64,000 nucleotides of DNA, taken from positions 1-64,000 of the forward strand of contig JANQQP010000032.1 in the NCBI GenBank assembly GCA_028285005.1, written 5' to 3'. Within the stretch, counting starts at the first letter, position 1, and every line of letters starts with the position of its first letter. Shown one piece after another: positions 8,351-17,480 of this stretch. Source of the stretch: Dehalococcoidia bacterium. GTDB lineage: Bacteria; Chloroflexota; Dehalococcoidia; Lucifugimonadales; Lucifugimonadaceae. Under the pieces are notes generated by a model, which saw only the letters and a program-made list of their open reading frames with translations, searched no databases and was not told where the DNA came from. The translations under genes were made by a program, and so were the position numbers.

Positions 8351-9141
8351 GTGCGGACGGCACACGACGCAGAGCTGCGCAAATTGCGTGGGACGTCGGC
8401 GCGTGGCTCCCGGCCGTGGGACTGACAGCGCTGCTGGTTGGGTTGTGGGAGCTACTGGCTCACACGCTGGATGTTCAGCCGTGGCTTCTACCGGCGCCGA
8501 GCGAAATAGCGCAGGAGCTGGGCGAGTCTTTCTCGCTGCACATGGAGCACGGATGGATCACGCTGCAGGAGGTTGTGATCGGTTTCGCGCTGGCGGCCCT
8601 GCTCGGCTCGTTGCTGGCCGCTGCGATTTCCTGGTCACGCATTGTCGAAAGATCGCTCTACCCCATCGTCATCGCGTCGCAGACGATTCCGATCATCACG
8701 CTCGCTCCGCTGCTGCTCGTGTGGGTCGGGACCGAAATCACGTCGAAAGTTATCGTCGTCGTCCTGATCTCGTTCTTCCCGGTCGTTGTGAGCCTCGTGG
8801 ACGGCCTGCGCTCGGCCGATGTCGATATGACGAACATGATGCGAACGCTTGGCGCGAGCCGAGTGCAGATTCTGCTGAAGCTGCGCCTCCCGGCCGCTCT
8901 GCCCTACCTATTCTCAGGTCTCAAGGTCGCGGCAGTGACGGCGGTGATCGGCGCTGTTGTTGGTGAATGGGTTGGAGGCAGCGGCGGACTTGGCTGGTTG
9001 ATGAAGGTCTCTGCGCCGCAGTTCCGCACAGAGCGAGTGTTCGCAGCGATCTTTGTCCTGTCCGTGGCCGCGGTTTCGCTGTTTGTGATTGTGGCGCTTA
9101 CCGAGCGATGGGCGTTGCGACACCACGGTCCGAGGAAGTGA
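8347..9141 (+). CDS. thiX: ABC transporter permease, ThiX-type
   Basis: 264 residues starting at a TTG that overlaps the stop of the ATPase gene (TTGA), so translation is probably coupled. Six hydrophobic segments surround the EAA-type loop MMRTLGASRVQILLKLRLPAALPYLFSGLK (about 160-189), which docks the ATPase. It belongs to the BPD_transp_1 family and forms the membrane channel of the importer encoded by its neighbours. The substrate is inferred from the riboswitch and the binding protein. Confidence 0.87.
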   Translation: MSADGTRRRAAQIAWDVGAWLPAVGLTALLVGLWELLAHTLDVQPWLLPAPSEIAQELGESFSLHMEHGWITLQEVVIGFALAALLGSLLAAAISWSRIVERSLYPIVIASQTIPIITLAPLLLVWVGTEITSKVIVVVLISFFPVVVSLVDGLRSADVDMTNMMRTLGASRVQILLKLRLPAALPYLFSGLKVAAVTAVIGAVVGEWVGGSGGLGWLMKVSAPQFRTERVFAAIFVLSVAAVSLFVIVALTERWALRHHGPRK

Positions 9142-9184
9142 CCAGTATTTCTTGATGATGGAACAAGGGAAGGAATTGGACGAA

Positions 9185-10210
9185 ATGGCCAAGACCGGTT
9201 GGAGCAACGTGCGGCCAGGATTCTGGCTCGCATCTCTGTTGATGTCGGCAGCGATCGTGCTGGTCGCGTGTTCGAGTGACGGAGATTCTGAAGAGCAGAT
9301 CAGCGTATCGCTCGCATTGGACTGGTTCCCGAACTCGAACCACGCGGGCATCTACGCAGCTCTCGACCAGGGATTCTTCGAGGATGAGGGCCTGGACATC
9401 AATGTCTACACACCGGCCGACCCTTCGTCCGTGCTCCAGACGGTCGGCGCCGGCCGCGACGATTTCGGCATCAGCTACCAGACGGATCTCTTACAGGCGC
9501 GCAACGAAGGCATTCCCGTGGTTGCGGTGACAGGCATCGTGCAGCACCCGCTGAACTCCGTGATGGCGCTGCAGACCTCGGGCATCGAGCGGCCATCGGA
9601 CCTGCGCGGCAAGAAGATCGGCTATCCCGGCATTCCGTCCAATGAAGGGCTCCTGGCGACGATGCTGGCGACCGATGGCCTGACTCTGGACGACATAGAG
9701 CTTGTCGACATCGGGTTCGCACTGACGCAATCGCTGGCTGCCGGCAGCGTGGACGCCATCGTTGGCGCGTACTGGACACACGAGTCGATCGTCCTTGAAC
9801 TGGAGGACCTGCCGGTCAACGTGATGCGGATGGAGGAGTGGGGTGTCCCCGACTACTACGAGCTAGTGCTTGTAGCGAGCGAGGACAAGGTGGCTCAGGA
9901 GTCCGAGGTTGTGCAGAAGCTGGTGCGGGCGTTCAGCCGCGGCTTCGAGTACGCGCTTGCCAATCCACAGGAGTCTATCGACATGCTCGTCGACATCGGC
10001 GGTGAAGTGGTCCTGGAGGATGTTGAGCGTGAGGGCGTGGATCTGCTGCTGCCGATGTGGGATGACGGTGTTGCGCCGCGCTTCGGCTGGCAGGAGTCGG
10101 CGCGTTGGGAGAGCTTCGCAGACTGGATGAAATCGCGAGGCCTGATCGATCACTCGCTCGACTCTTCGGCAGCTTTCACGAACCGGTTCATCGAGGCGGC
10201 TGGCGAGTAG
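9185..10210 (+). CDS. thiY: THI5/ThiY-type pyrimidine-binding lipoprotein
   Basis: 341 residues from the ATG at 9185, chosen because AAGGA lies 9-10 nt upstream and the signal peptide then has normal length; the frame is open further upstream. Hydrophobic segment and lipobox (LVAC, Cys 29) indicate a membrane-anchored lipoprotein. The mature domain begins SLALDWFPNSNHAGIYAAL, the hallmark of the NMT1/THI5 family, and continues with GFFEDEGLDINVY and DFGISYQTDLLQAR. It should capture a thiamine pyrimidine precursor for the ThiXZ pair. The 3' end overlaps the convergent MFS gene by 23 bp. Confidence 0.88.
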   Translation: MAKTGWSNVRPGFWLASLLMSAAIVLVACSSDGDSEEQISVSLALDWFPNSNHAGIYAALDQGFFEDEGLDINVYTPADPSSVLQTVGAGRDDFGISYQTDLLQARNEGIPVVAVTGIVQHPLNSVMALQTSGIERPSDLRGKKIGYPGIPSNEGLLATMLATDGLTLDDIELVDIGFALTQSLAAGSVDAIVGAYWTHESIVLELEDLPVNVMRMEEWGVPDYYELVLVASEDKVAQESEVVQKLVRAFSRGFEYALANPQESIDMLVDIGGEVVLEDVEREGVDLLLPMWDDGVAPRFGWQESARWESFADWMKSRGLIDHSLDSSAAFTNRFIEAAGE

Positions 10211-11468
10211 GCGCAGTGTCAATCGTCGGCGCTTCGGCTTCCGTTCCGTCAGTAGACCACGCGGGTCTGAGTAGAGTCACACCGACTGCAACAACGGCGC
10301 CGAACATTAGCGTGCCGCCGATGGTCAACGCGGTTGGCGCGCTGTAGACCTCGGCGAGAGCGCCCATCAGCAGTCCGCCGAGACTTGATGCGCCCCACGT
10401 GAACTGGTTGATGCCCATGACACGCCCGCGGTATTCGGGGCTGACTAAGGTCTGCACAAGGGTCTGGCTCATGGTCTGGTAGACGGTTCGCGCCGCGCCT
10501 ACTAGCGCCAGTGTGAAGGCAGCGGTGACCAGCTGGTCTGACTGGGCGAAGAGCACCAACAGCGCGCCGAACGCGCTGCCTGAGAGCGTTAGGTACATGG
10601 CCGGGCGGACGCGCTTACCGAGCACAACGATTGCTCCGGTCGCGATCAGTCCGCCGATGCCGGAGCCGAGAAGCAGATTTCCGTAGGTCTGTTCGTCGCC
10701 ACCGAACACGTCGTCTGCAAAGACAGGCAGCAACGTCGCGTACGAGAGTCCAACCAGACCGCCAAAGATGCCGAGTCCAATCAGTCCGGCGATGACCCGG
10801 TTGTCGCGCAAGTATTCGAACCCTTCCGTGAGGCCTCGCCACGCCGAGACGCTGTTGCTTGCCATCTTGTGGCCAACCGGTGACATCAGCATTAGCGATG
10901 CGGTGGTGAGGACGTACGAGGCGGCGATGATGAAGAAGAGACCTTCCAGTCCCACTGAACTGACGAGCGGAGCGAAGAGTGCCGGGCCGGCGATTGATGC
11001 AGCCCCGAACACGACTGAGTACATCGCGATGGCACCGGCGAGGTGCTCTTTCGGGACGATCGTCGCGACCATTGCGGAGCGAGACGGAATGTCGAACGAG
11101 AGCAGGATCCCGGTCGCAGCTGAGATGGCTAGCACATGCCACGGCTGAACTGTGTCTGTTGCGATCAGCACGCCTGTTAGCGCAGCGAGGGCGGCGAACA
11201 TCAGGCGCGTAACTCGTACCAGCTTCAGCCTGTTCACGCGATCCGCCAGCACGCCGCCCCAGACAGAGAAGATGAGAACCGGGCCGAGGCTCGCCGCGGT
11301 CTCCAGGCCCAACATCAGCTCGCTGTCTGTGAGCGTCCGCATCAGCCAGAGCCGGCCGAAGATGAGCGACCACATGCCGATGTTGGAGAACGCAGCGGCG
11401 ACCCAGAAGATGCGGTACTCGCGGTACTTGAATGCGACGAGCGATGTGTTTGCGAGATTGGGTAGCAC
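10188..11468 (-). CDS. MFS transporter, MFS_3/EntS-like
   Basis: 426 residues with about 12 hydrophobic segments. The N-terminus (FKYREYRIFWVAAAFSNIGMWS) and the loop GVLADRVNRLKLVRVTRL match the MFS_3 group that includes enterobactin exporter EntS and many macrolide-type efflux proteins. Likely exports a small molecule; substrate unknown. It stands alone and is convergent with the thiamine-precursor operon. Confidence 0.84.
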   Translation of the reverse strand: MLPNLANTSLVAFKYREYRIFWVAAAFSNIGMWSLIFGRLWLMRTLTDSELMLGLETAASLGPVLIFSVWGGVLADRVNRLKLVRVTRLMFAALAALTGVLIATDTVQPWHVLAISAATGILLSFDIPSRSAMVATIVPKEHLAGAIAMYSVVFGAASIAGPALFAPLVSSVGLEGLFFIIAASYVLTTASLMLMSPVGHKMASNSVSAWRGLTEGFEYLRDNRVIAGLIGLGIFGGLVGLSYATLLPVFADDVFGGDEQTYGNLLLGSGIGGLIATGAIVVLGKRVRPAMYLTLSGSAFGALLVLFAQSDQLVTAAFTLALVGAARTVYQTMSQTLVQTLVSPEYRGRVMGINQFTWGASSLGGLLMGALAEVYSAPTALTIGGTLMFGAVVAVGVTLLRPAWSTDGTEAEAPTIDTAPTRQPPR

Positions 11469-11548
11469 GGCTGTTCACTGGCTCCGAGACGGCGCGAACA
11501 AGGCTACTGGAACTGCAAACGCTGCGGGTCGGTGGTCCGATCGCCGGT

Positions 11549-12220
11549 TCAGCGTCTTGAAGCAGTGAAGATCCCGGCGCCGATAGCTGCGTTCCGCCGG
11601 TCGTTGTCCTCGAAGAACTTCAGGTCGATGACAAAGCCCATCACGAGCATTCGCAACCGCTGCTCCTGATGGGCGACCGGCCCCTGGAACTCGATATCGA
11701 AGTTATCGGCGTCTGTGAACATCTCGGTCGCGCCGCCAGAAAAACGCTTGGTGATCTTCCCGACCTGGTTGTTGCCTTCATCGACCCAGAATGTCCATGG
11801 CCGGTACCAGGGGCCGCGGACCGACATTTCGGGATTGCCATCTCCCCAGATAGCGAACTTCCGCCTCGTGAAGGCGAAGCGCTGACGGATCTGAAACCAC
11901 GGCTGGCCGTCCGGATGCAAGACGTGGTGAGTGGAGAAGGGGAAGCTCCAACGCTCCTGCAGACGCAGAATTGGTTCACCAGTTGTCGTGACGAGTTCGA
12001 TGTTCTCGAACCGTCCACTACCGAGGAATAGCCGCTGCATGGTTCCCGTCGCCTCGGCGGCGTGCGCAATCAGGTTCCCCTGCGGGTCGTGGACGTCGTA
12101 GCTGTTGGCACTCTCGAAGCCGGTGAACAGCTCAAGCGGCTCGACACGCTGCTTGATGCGCACCGACGCGTATCGAGTCAGGTCAAGCAGGTCCTTCGAA
12201 TCTTCACTGCGTCGCATCAT
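11549..12220 (-). CDS. Scramblase/LURP-one-related family protein
   Basis: 223 residues. The order of strands fits the tubby-like barrel of the scramblase family: GFESANSYDVHDPQGNLIAHA, a repeated I.R..W.F pattern, WTFWVDEGNNQVGKITKRF (about 142-160) and the terminal hydrophobic helix LRMLVMGFVIDLKFFEDN that is conserved in bacterial members. Function in bacteria is unknown; eukaryotic relatives were named for lipid scrambling. It is separated by 80 bp from the MFS gene and transcribed in the same direction. Confidence 0.7.
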   Translation of the reverse strand: MMRRSEDSKDLLDLTRYASVRIKQRVEPLELFTGFESANSYDVHDPQGNLIAHAAEATGTMQRLFLGSGRFENIELVTTTGEPILRLQERWSFPFSTHHVLHPDGQPWFQIRQRFAFTRRKFAIWGDGNPEMSVRGPWYRPWTFWVDEGNNQVGKITKRFSGGATEMFTDADNFDIEFQGPVAHQEQRLRMLVMGFVIDLKFFEDNDRRNAAIGAGIFTASRR

Positions 12221-12246
12221 CGTTCACTGCCTCGGTTTTGGTCCGC

Positions 12247-12762
12247 CTACTTGCCGAAGCCGCGCATCATTCCTCGAATTAGTCCGACCTGACCGGTGTG
12301 CTGGCTCTCTTCGACGATGATGTGCCCCACAAGCCACCTGCCGGTGATGACGCCAAAGCGCGGGTGCTCGATCTCCCGGGCAAGCGTTTCCTCGTCGAGG
12401 CCTTCGATGATTGGCCCGGTCTCGGCCCTCACAGCGTCGAAGTAGGCTAGGAGGTCAGACATCTTGATGCGCGGCATTGCCATCACCTCTTCGATGCTCT
12501 GCCCTGCTCCCCTGTTTTCGGGATCCATTCCGAACTTCTCGTCCCAGCCACCGCGGTTCCAGACCTGTCCGGCGTCTTGCAGCACGCCGTTGATCCAGTG
12601 GTCTTCCACCCGGGCCATGTGCCAGACGAGCCAGCCGATGTGGTTGGAGTCCGGCGAAGGCTGCGAGTAGGCCTCGGCGTCCGAGACTCCATCCACCGCT
12701 TTCTTCAACTCATCCAGGTACTCGTCATATGCGCTCTTCAGCGTGGCGACATACTCATTCAT
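12247..12762 (-). CDS. DinB-family protein
   Basis: 171 residues from the ATG at 12762 (the longer frame to 12879 has no family-like sequence). The four-helix DinB/YfiT pattern is visible: LGWLVWHMARVEDHW-like helix (IGWLVWHMARVEDHW, about 45-59) and WLVGHIIVEESQHTGQVGLIRGM near the C-terminus, which supply the histidines that bind a metal. Members include thiol S-transferases and uncharacterised damage-inducible proteins. Substrate unknown. It lies 26 bp upstream of the scramblase-like gene on the same strand. Confidence 0.78.
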   Translation of the reverse strand: MNEYVATLKSAYDEYLDELKKAVDGVSDAEAYSQPSPDSNHIGWLVWHMARVEDHWINGVLQDAGQVWNRGGWDEKFGMDPENRGAGQSIEEVMAMPRIKMSDLLAYFDAVRAETGPIIEGLDEETLAREIEHPRFGVITGRWLVGHIIVEESQHTGQVGLIRGMMRGFGK

Positions 12763-12829
12763 TCCTTGGTGCTCCCGTCTGGACGGCCGCGTGCCGGGGT
12801 TGGCAGAGACCGGCATGATACCGGTTAAC

Positions 12830-13807
12830 TCAAACGAACTTGTCGTGCAGCTGGTCGAGGTCGATCCGACCCGCCGCATCGTTGAGCACCGCTATGTTCT
12901 GGTCGACTTCGTCTGCGGTGCGCATGCCTGCAAGCGCAACATCTATCAGCGGGTTCGAGAGAGTGAACCGCAGTAGATCGGCTGTGTAGTCGAAGTCGTC
13001 GTCCGGCCGAATGAGCTTCAGCCATCGCTGCAGAATGCCGGATGCAAGCGCCCGCATCGTGACGATAGCCATTCCGGCCTTTTTCGCGGCGTACATGCAG
13101 CCGTACTCGAGGTCCGGCGAGTAGGGATGCTGGTAGAGCAGGTTGTACTGAACCTGCAGGACCTCGAACCGGCGCGATTCGATGAAGCGGTAGACGGCGG
13201 CGTTCTGGTCTTCGGTCGTGAACCCGATATGACGGATGAGGCCTTCGTCTCGCGCCTTCTCAAGCACTTCGAGCATGCCGCCAGATCGCAGCACATAGTC
13301 CTCTTGTTCGTCTGTGAAGGACCCACCGTGGACCTGCATAAGGTCGATGCGATCGACTCGGAGATTGCGCAGCGAGCGTTCGATGGAACCGCGCACATCG
13401 GGCTCGTTTGGCGAGACCTTGGATGCAATGAAGAGGCTAGCCTCAGTTTCGAGTGATCCGCCAGCAGTTTGATGAGCAGACGGTTGCTGACCGTTCGAAG
13501 CTGGATGGCCGGCTGCTTCGGGCGGGTTCGCGTGCAGCACGTCCGCAGGCGCTGTCACGCGACCTGCCAGTGCCTCGCCAAAGATGCGCTCGCCCTGGCC
13601 TTTGCCGTAAGCGGCAGCGGTGTCGAAGTAGGTGATGCCGGAATCGGCCGCGTGCTGCACCGCTGCGATCGACCGCTCTCGCAGGTCAGCGTCTTCAGGC
13701 GAGTACTCTTCGAGGTAGTTGAAGTGCCCGGCGGGCGCGCCTCCGAACCCAAGCCGGGAGACGATGCGTCCGGTTGGACCGAACTTACTTGATTCGAGCG
13801 GTGGCAT
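12830..13807 (-). CDS. Aldo/keto reductase
   Basis: 325 residues. The catalytic tetrad is visible: Asp and Tyr in YFDTAAAYGKG, Lys in LFIASKVSP and His in LMQVHGG. The family pattern SLRNLRVDRIDLMQVH and GLIRHIGFTTED follows. Unlike typical members, about 35 low-complexity residues rich in Ala, Pro, Gly and Gln lie between the tyrosine and lysine motifs (about residues 85-125). It should reduce an aldehyde or ketone with NAD(P)H; substrate unknown. Confidence 0.88.
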   Translation of the reverse strand: MPPLESSKFGPTGRIVSRLGFGGAPAGHFNYLEEYSPEDADLRERSIAAVQHAADSGITYFDTAAAYGKGQGERIFGEALAGRVTAPADVLHANPPEAAGHPASNGQQPSAHQTAGGSLETEASLFIASKVSPNEPDVRGSIERSLRNLRVDRIDLMQVHGGSFTDEQEDYVLRSGGMLEVLEKARDEGLIRHIGFTTEDQNAAVYRFIESRRFEVLQVQYNLLYQHPYSPDLEYGCMYAAKKAGMAIVTMRALASGILQRWLKLIRPDDDFDYTADLLRFTLSNPLIDVALAGMRTADEVDQNIAVLNDAAGRIDLDQLHDKFV

Positions 13808-13999
13808 CTGAGTCTTCTAGCTCCTGAACGGTGGTGTCCGGCGGGTGAGCTGTCAGACCCTATCGCACAACTGGATGTTCAGACCGCATTTCCGTGGACA
13901 TTTCACACAAACGGTCGCGTCGTGCCGTACTGTGTTACCGAAATTTCGGACAGCGCGCTCAGCAAGCACGCGCCTCGGTTTCGAACAGCAGAGGGACAC

Positions 14000-15226
14000 G
14001 TGGAAGACACGGCGACGACTCCGGCTGAAAACACCGGGCCAAGCATCTCGCGACTCGTAGAAGTGCTGTTGACCTCGCTACGGCTTGGCCTGACCTCGTT
14101 TGGCGGCCCGACCGCGCACATCGGCTACTTCCGGACCGAGTACGTGGAGCGGCGGAAGTGGCTGGACGACCGATCGTTCGCTGATCTACTGGCCTTAAGT
14201 CAGCTTCTTCCCGGACCCGCAAGCAGCCAGCTCGGTATTGCGATCGGAACGCTTCGGGCAGGCCGGATCGGCGGATTCATCGCCTGGCTCGGCTTCACGA
14301 TGCCTTCCGCTGCGCTGCTGATCCTGTTCGCATACGGCGTGAGCGCGGTTGATGATATTGCCGACGCCGCATGGCTCCACGGGCTGGAGATCGCGGTGGT
14401 TGCTGTGGTCGCACTGGCGGTGTGGAGTATGGCGAAGACGCTGGCGCCGGACCGTCAACGGGCGACGATAGCAGTGGCGGGCGCTGTCGTGATGCTTCTG
14501 GCGCCGGGCGCGGCGTGGCAGATTGCGGTGATAGCCGGTGGGGCCCTGATTGGCTGGGCGCTACTGCGCGATGAGACCCGCGAAGAAGAGGCAATCGAGG
14601 AAACGAGGCTGGGCCGAAGGTTCGCTATCGGCGCGCTGGTGCTGTTCGCCGGGCTGCTGATCGGACTTTCGATCTTCTCCGAGGCCGTAAACAACCGGTG
14701 GGCTGATGTGTTTGCGAGCTTCTACCGGTCTGGCTCGCTGGTGTTCGGTGGCGGCCACGTCGTGCTACCGCTGCTGGAGGCCGAAGTGGTGCAACCCGGT
14801 TGGGTGGGCGAGGAGACGTTTGTTGCCGGATACGGCGCGGCGCAGGCGGTGCCAGGACCGCTGTTCACGTTCTCGTCTTTCCTGGGCTCTTCGATGGACT
14901 TTGCACCGCAATTATGGATCGGCGGCCTGTATGCGCTGGGCGCAATATTCCTACCGTCGTTCCTGCTGATCTGGGGCGGACTCCCGTTCTGGGACCGCCT
15001 CCGCACGAACCGCAGCTTCCGCAACGCGATGCTGGGCGTGAACGCCGCAGTCGTCGGCCTGCTACTGGCGGCGCTTTACGACCCTGTCTGGACTTCAACG
15101 ATTCTCAGACCCGAGGACTTCGCGCTGGCCGGAGTGCTGTTCGCTCTACTGGCACTATGGAAGATGCCGCCATGGCTGGTGGTGGGAATAGCGGCGCTGG
15201 GCGGGATCGTGATTGATCAGATTTAG
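14000..15226 (+). CDS. chrA: Chromate transporter, two-domain CHR family
   Basis: 408 residues from the GTG at 14000, chosen because GAGGG lies 5 nt upstream; the frame is open to a GTG at 13922. Two CHR domains are seen: the first with FGGPTAHIGYF, RKWLDDRSFADLLALSQLLPGPASSQLGIAIG (given as family landmarks, about 27-80), the second with LVFGGGHVVLPLLEAEVV (about 245) and AAQAVPGPLFTFSSFLG. The long two-domain form expels chromate in other bacteria; in organisms without chromate exposure the native role may be another oxyanion. Confidence 0.9.
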   Translation: MEDTATTPAENTGPSISRLVEVLLTSLRLGLTSFGGPTAHIGYFRTEYVERRKWLDDRSFADLLALSQLLPGPASSQLGIAIGTLRAGRIGGFIAWLGFTMPSAALLILFAYGVSAVDDIADAAWLHGLEIAVVAVVALAVWSMAKTLAPDRQRATIAVAGAVVMLLAPGAAWQIAVIAGGALIGWALLRDETREEEAIEETRLGRRFAIGALVLFAGLLIGLSIFSEAVNNRWADVFASFYRSGSLVFGGGHVVLPLLEAEVVQPGWVGEETFVAGYGAAQAVPGPLFTFSSFLGSSMDFAPQLWIGGLYALGAIFLPSFLLIWGGLPFWDRLRTNRSFRNAMLGVNAAVVGLLLAALYDPVWTSTILRPEDFALAGVLFALLALWKMPPWLVVGIAALGGIVIDQI

Positions 15227-15770
15227 GGGCAATTGCCGACTTTTTGTCTGCAGCCTCGATCGCTCCCGGAACGAATTCGTTCATCAGCAAGTACATCGAG
15301 AGGAACGATGTCATGATCCATGTGGCTAATGCATCTACTTCCTCCGATCTTTGGCATTGCTTTAGGTGAAGCGGGTGGGCTGTAGCTATCAGGCGACGGT
15401 TTACACTGGAGCAATTCCAATCAGCATGTCGGTCTTGCCACACAGTATTTCCAGAAAATGCGGCATCGAATGAGGGTCGCCGACGCTTCAGACTGGCGAA
15501 CACCGAATCGTTCCAGATTGGGCACTTGGGACGGTCAATGACCAGTTCCACCTGGCTGCGCCACGGTAGATGCTCGCATCTATCGGCGCTCTTAAAGGCG
15601 ATGGACAAACTGACGTGACTGAGCTTGGTCGGGTACTCAAGGTAGTTGTCATCGGTAACAGATGTCGGGTCTCGTGTGATTAATTGAGCCAACGAGTACT
15701 CATGGATCAAGGAGTTGACCCTATTCGCCATCGACGTGAAGAACTGCTTGTACTCCGGTGCATTCGCCAT
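15105..15770 (-). CDS. Hypothetical protein, possible DUF4268-like domain
   Basis: 221 residues, starting at an ATG with AGGAG 7 nt upstream. The region VELVIDRPKCPIWNDSVFASL through NTVWQDRHADWN to ALATWIMTSFLSMYLLMNEF (about 75-170) resembles the strand-helix-strand order of DUF4268 domains found in nuclease and defence contexts; this is a weak, by-eye match. Base composition is visibly lower in GC than its neighbours. The last 40 residues are Pro/Arg/Ala-rich and are read antisense to the end of chrA (122-bp overlap), so the original C-terminus may have been lost and the frame extended. Function unknown. Confidence 0.5.
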   Translation of the reverse strand: MANAPEYKQFFTSMANRVNSLIHEYSLAQLITRDPTSVTDDNYLEYPTKLSHVSLSIAFKSADRCEHLPWRSQVELVIDRPKCPIWNDSVFASLKRRRPSFDAAFSGNTVWQDRHADWNCSSVNRRLIATAHPLHLKQCQRSEEVDALATWIMTSFLSMYLLMNEFVPGAIEAADKKSAIAPKSDQSRSRPAPLFPPPAMAASSIVPVERTALRPARSPRV

Positions 15771-15805
15771 CGCCGCTCTCCTCTCAGCGCTTTTCTCGCC
15801 CTCTG

Positions 15806-16786
15806 CTAATCCCCAGCAGCCTGCTTCGTCACCGCCTCAATCATTGCCTGGATGTAGCCGTTCGCGAACGCTCGGCCGCGGTGGCCCCACTCCGTGTCGC
15901 CGATCGTGTGCGGCACGTGGTCGTCGATGAAGAAGCTCTTGTAGCCGGCGTTGTGGTAGGTCTTCATCGCCCTGTACATGTCCACATGGCCGGTGTTGAT
16001 GAACTCCTCGTGGAAGTCGTCCGGGTTCGGGGCTGAGACGTTCCTGAAGTGCACGTAAAGCACCTTGTCTTTGCGCACCATCTCGTCGATGAACTCGTAA
16101 AGCGCGTCGCCTGCTGAGTCATGCATCTCCGAGATGGTGCCCTGGCAGAACTCGATGGCGCAGTTCGGTGATTCGTAGATCGACAGGTAGCGACGGTAAT
16201 TTTCATACGACCTGAATAGCTGTGGAATACCGCCGAGCTTCTTCGCCGGTGGGTCGCAGGGATGAATACCAAGCCTGATGCCCTCTTCCTCGGCGATGGG
16301 CGTGATGATCTTGATCCAGTACTCAAGGTTCTCCCACATCTCCTCGTCCGTGTACTCACGATCGTGGGTCAGCGGCATCTGCTCCGCCTCTTTGAGGTTG
16401 AAAGCAGTTGCGACTGCGCCGCCGCGGATCAGCTTGGGAGTGGTACGCCAGACGTGGGAAGGCATCCAGTTGTAGCCAAAGATAGGAATGCCAGCGCGGG
16501 CGATGTTGCGCACGGTCTGGATCATGTTCTCGATCTGCTCGTCACGCTTCGGGCCGTTAAGCATGATGTGGTCGTAGAACTGCGTTGGCACGTTTTCGAG
16601 CGCAGACAGTTTGAGGCCGTAGCTCTCGACCGTCGTCCGCATCTTCACGAGGTCGTGCAGCGACCACTTTCCGCCGTAGTTGGGCAGGTTTGGCGTGTTG
16701 AGCAGGACGTCTGTTGCGCCGTACTGGGCTGCGAAACGCAGGAACTCTGGAGTGGCGTTCTGAAACTGTCCGAATGCTGGTCTCAT
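15806..16786 (-). CDS. uxuA: Mannonate dehydratase-like TIM-barrel enzyme
   Basis: 326 residues from the ATG at 16786; the frame is open to 17023 but the extra residues overlap the divergent flavodoxin gene and lack family sequence. Landmarks of UxuA-type dehydratases: LHDLVKMRTTVESYGLKLSALENVP, FGYNWMP, IRLGIHPCDPP (metal-binding His), IEFCQGTISEM, VLYVHFRNVS and FFIDDHVPHTIGD. UxuA converts D-mannonate to 2-keto-3-deoxygluconate with a divalent metal. It is shorter than the E. coli enzyme (394) and may act on a related sugar acid. Confidence 0.82.
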   Translation of the reverse strand: MRPAFGQFQNATPEFLRFAAQYGATDVLLNTPNLPNYGGKWSLHDLVKMRTTVESYGLKLSALENVPTQFYDHIMLNGPKRDEQIENMIQTVRNIARAGIPIFGYNWMPSHVWRTTPKLIRGGAVATAFNLKEAEQMPLTHDREYTDEEMWENLEYWIKIITPIAEEEGIRLGIHPCDPPAKKLGGIPQLFRSYENYRRYLSIYESPNCAIEFCQGTISEMHDSAGDALYEFIDEMVRKDKVLYVHFRNVSAPNPDDFHEEFINTGHVDMYRAMKTYHNAGYKSFFIDDHVPHTIGDTEWGHRGRAFANGYIQAMIEAVTKQAAGD

Positions 16787-16916
16787 GGTGAAAATGTCCT
16801 GTGCACTGAGCGTAGGCTTCTGGGTCTCTCCGAATCGGCAGCGCAACGGTACAGCAGCGTACCGTTTGATGCGAGTTCGCGACTGTTGAGCCCGATGCGG
16901 CACGTAGACTGGAGCC

Positions 16917-17480
16917 GTGCCACGCATTCTTGTCACATACGCCAGCAGGTATGGCTCGACAACCGAGGTCGCCGCGGCCATCGCCGAGGAACTGACCGCG
17001 TCCGGGTTGGACGTGGATGTCATGTCGGCGCGGCCTGAGATCCAGGTTGCGAAGTACGACGCCGTAGTGGTGGGCGCTGCGGCCTATGGCAGGAAGTGGC
17101 TGCCCGACGCTTCGGTGTTCGTCGTTGGCAACCAGGACAGCCTGTCGAAGCTGCCGGTCGCCCTGTTTACAGTGGGAACGCTCGGAGTGAAGAACCCGAA
17201 GGCGGCACTGCGCGAACATGACCGTATTGTCGCCACGTTGAACGAGCTAGCGCCCGGTTTCAACCCTGTTGCGACCGCTCTGTTTCACGGCTCATTCACC
17301 CGAAGTAACTTGCCGCTTTGCCTGCGTGTGCTCGACTGGATGGCGGGAACGCCGCAGGGCGATCATCGGGACTGGGATGCGATTCGCGGCTGGGCGCAGC
17401 GGCTCGGGGATTTGCTGCGGGAACGGTTGGACGATTCAGGGTCGGAAGCTGGCGGCGAGGTTGAAGGGAACGACGGTTGA
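16917..17480 (+). CDS. Flavodoxin-domain protein (HemG-like)
   Basis: 187 residues from a GTG. The FMN phosphate loop TYASRYGSTTEVAAAIAEEL (residues 7-26) and the second loop VVVGAAAYGRKWLPDA match the Flavodoxin_5 group that includes HemG protoporphyrinogen oxidase. The middle LPVALFTVGTLGVKNP is also typical. It may be an FMN-dependent oxidoreductase; no haem genes are nearby. The stop overlaps the TTG start of the following TatD gene by 4 nt, implying a shared transcript. Confidence 0.8.
   Translation: MPRILVTYASRYGSTTEVAAAIAEELTASGLDVDVMSARPEIQVAKYDAVVVGAAAYGRKWLPDASVFVVGNQDSLSKLPVALFTVGTLGVKNPKAALREHDRIVATLNELAPGFNPVATALFHGSFTRSNLPLCLRVLDWMAGTPQGDHRDWDAIRGWAQRLGDLLRERLDDSGSEAGGEVEGNDG

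Noticed and set aside
15223-15770. Ubiquitin-conjugating E2-like or RWD fold in the low-GC hypothetical protein
   Set aside because: Only a vague resemblance of element order; no catalytic Cys in the right place. A DUF4268-like match is somewhat better.
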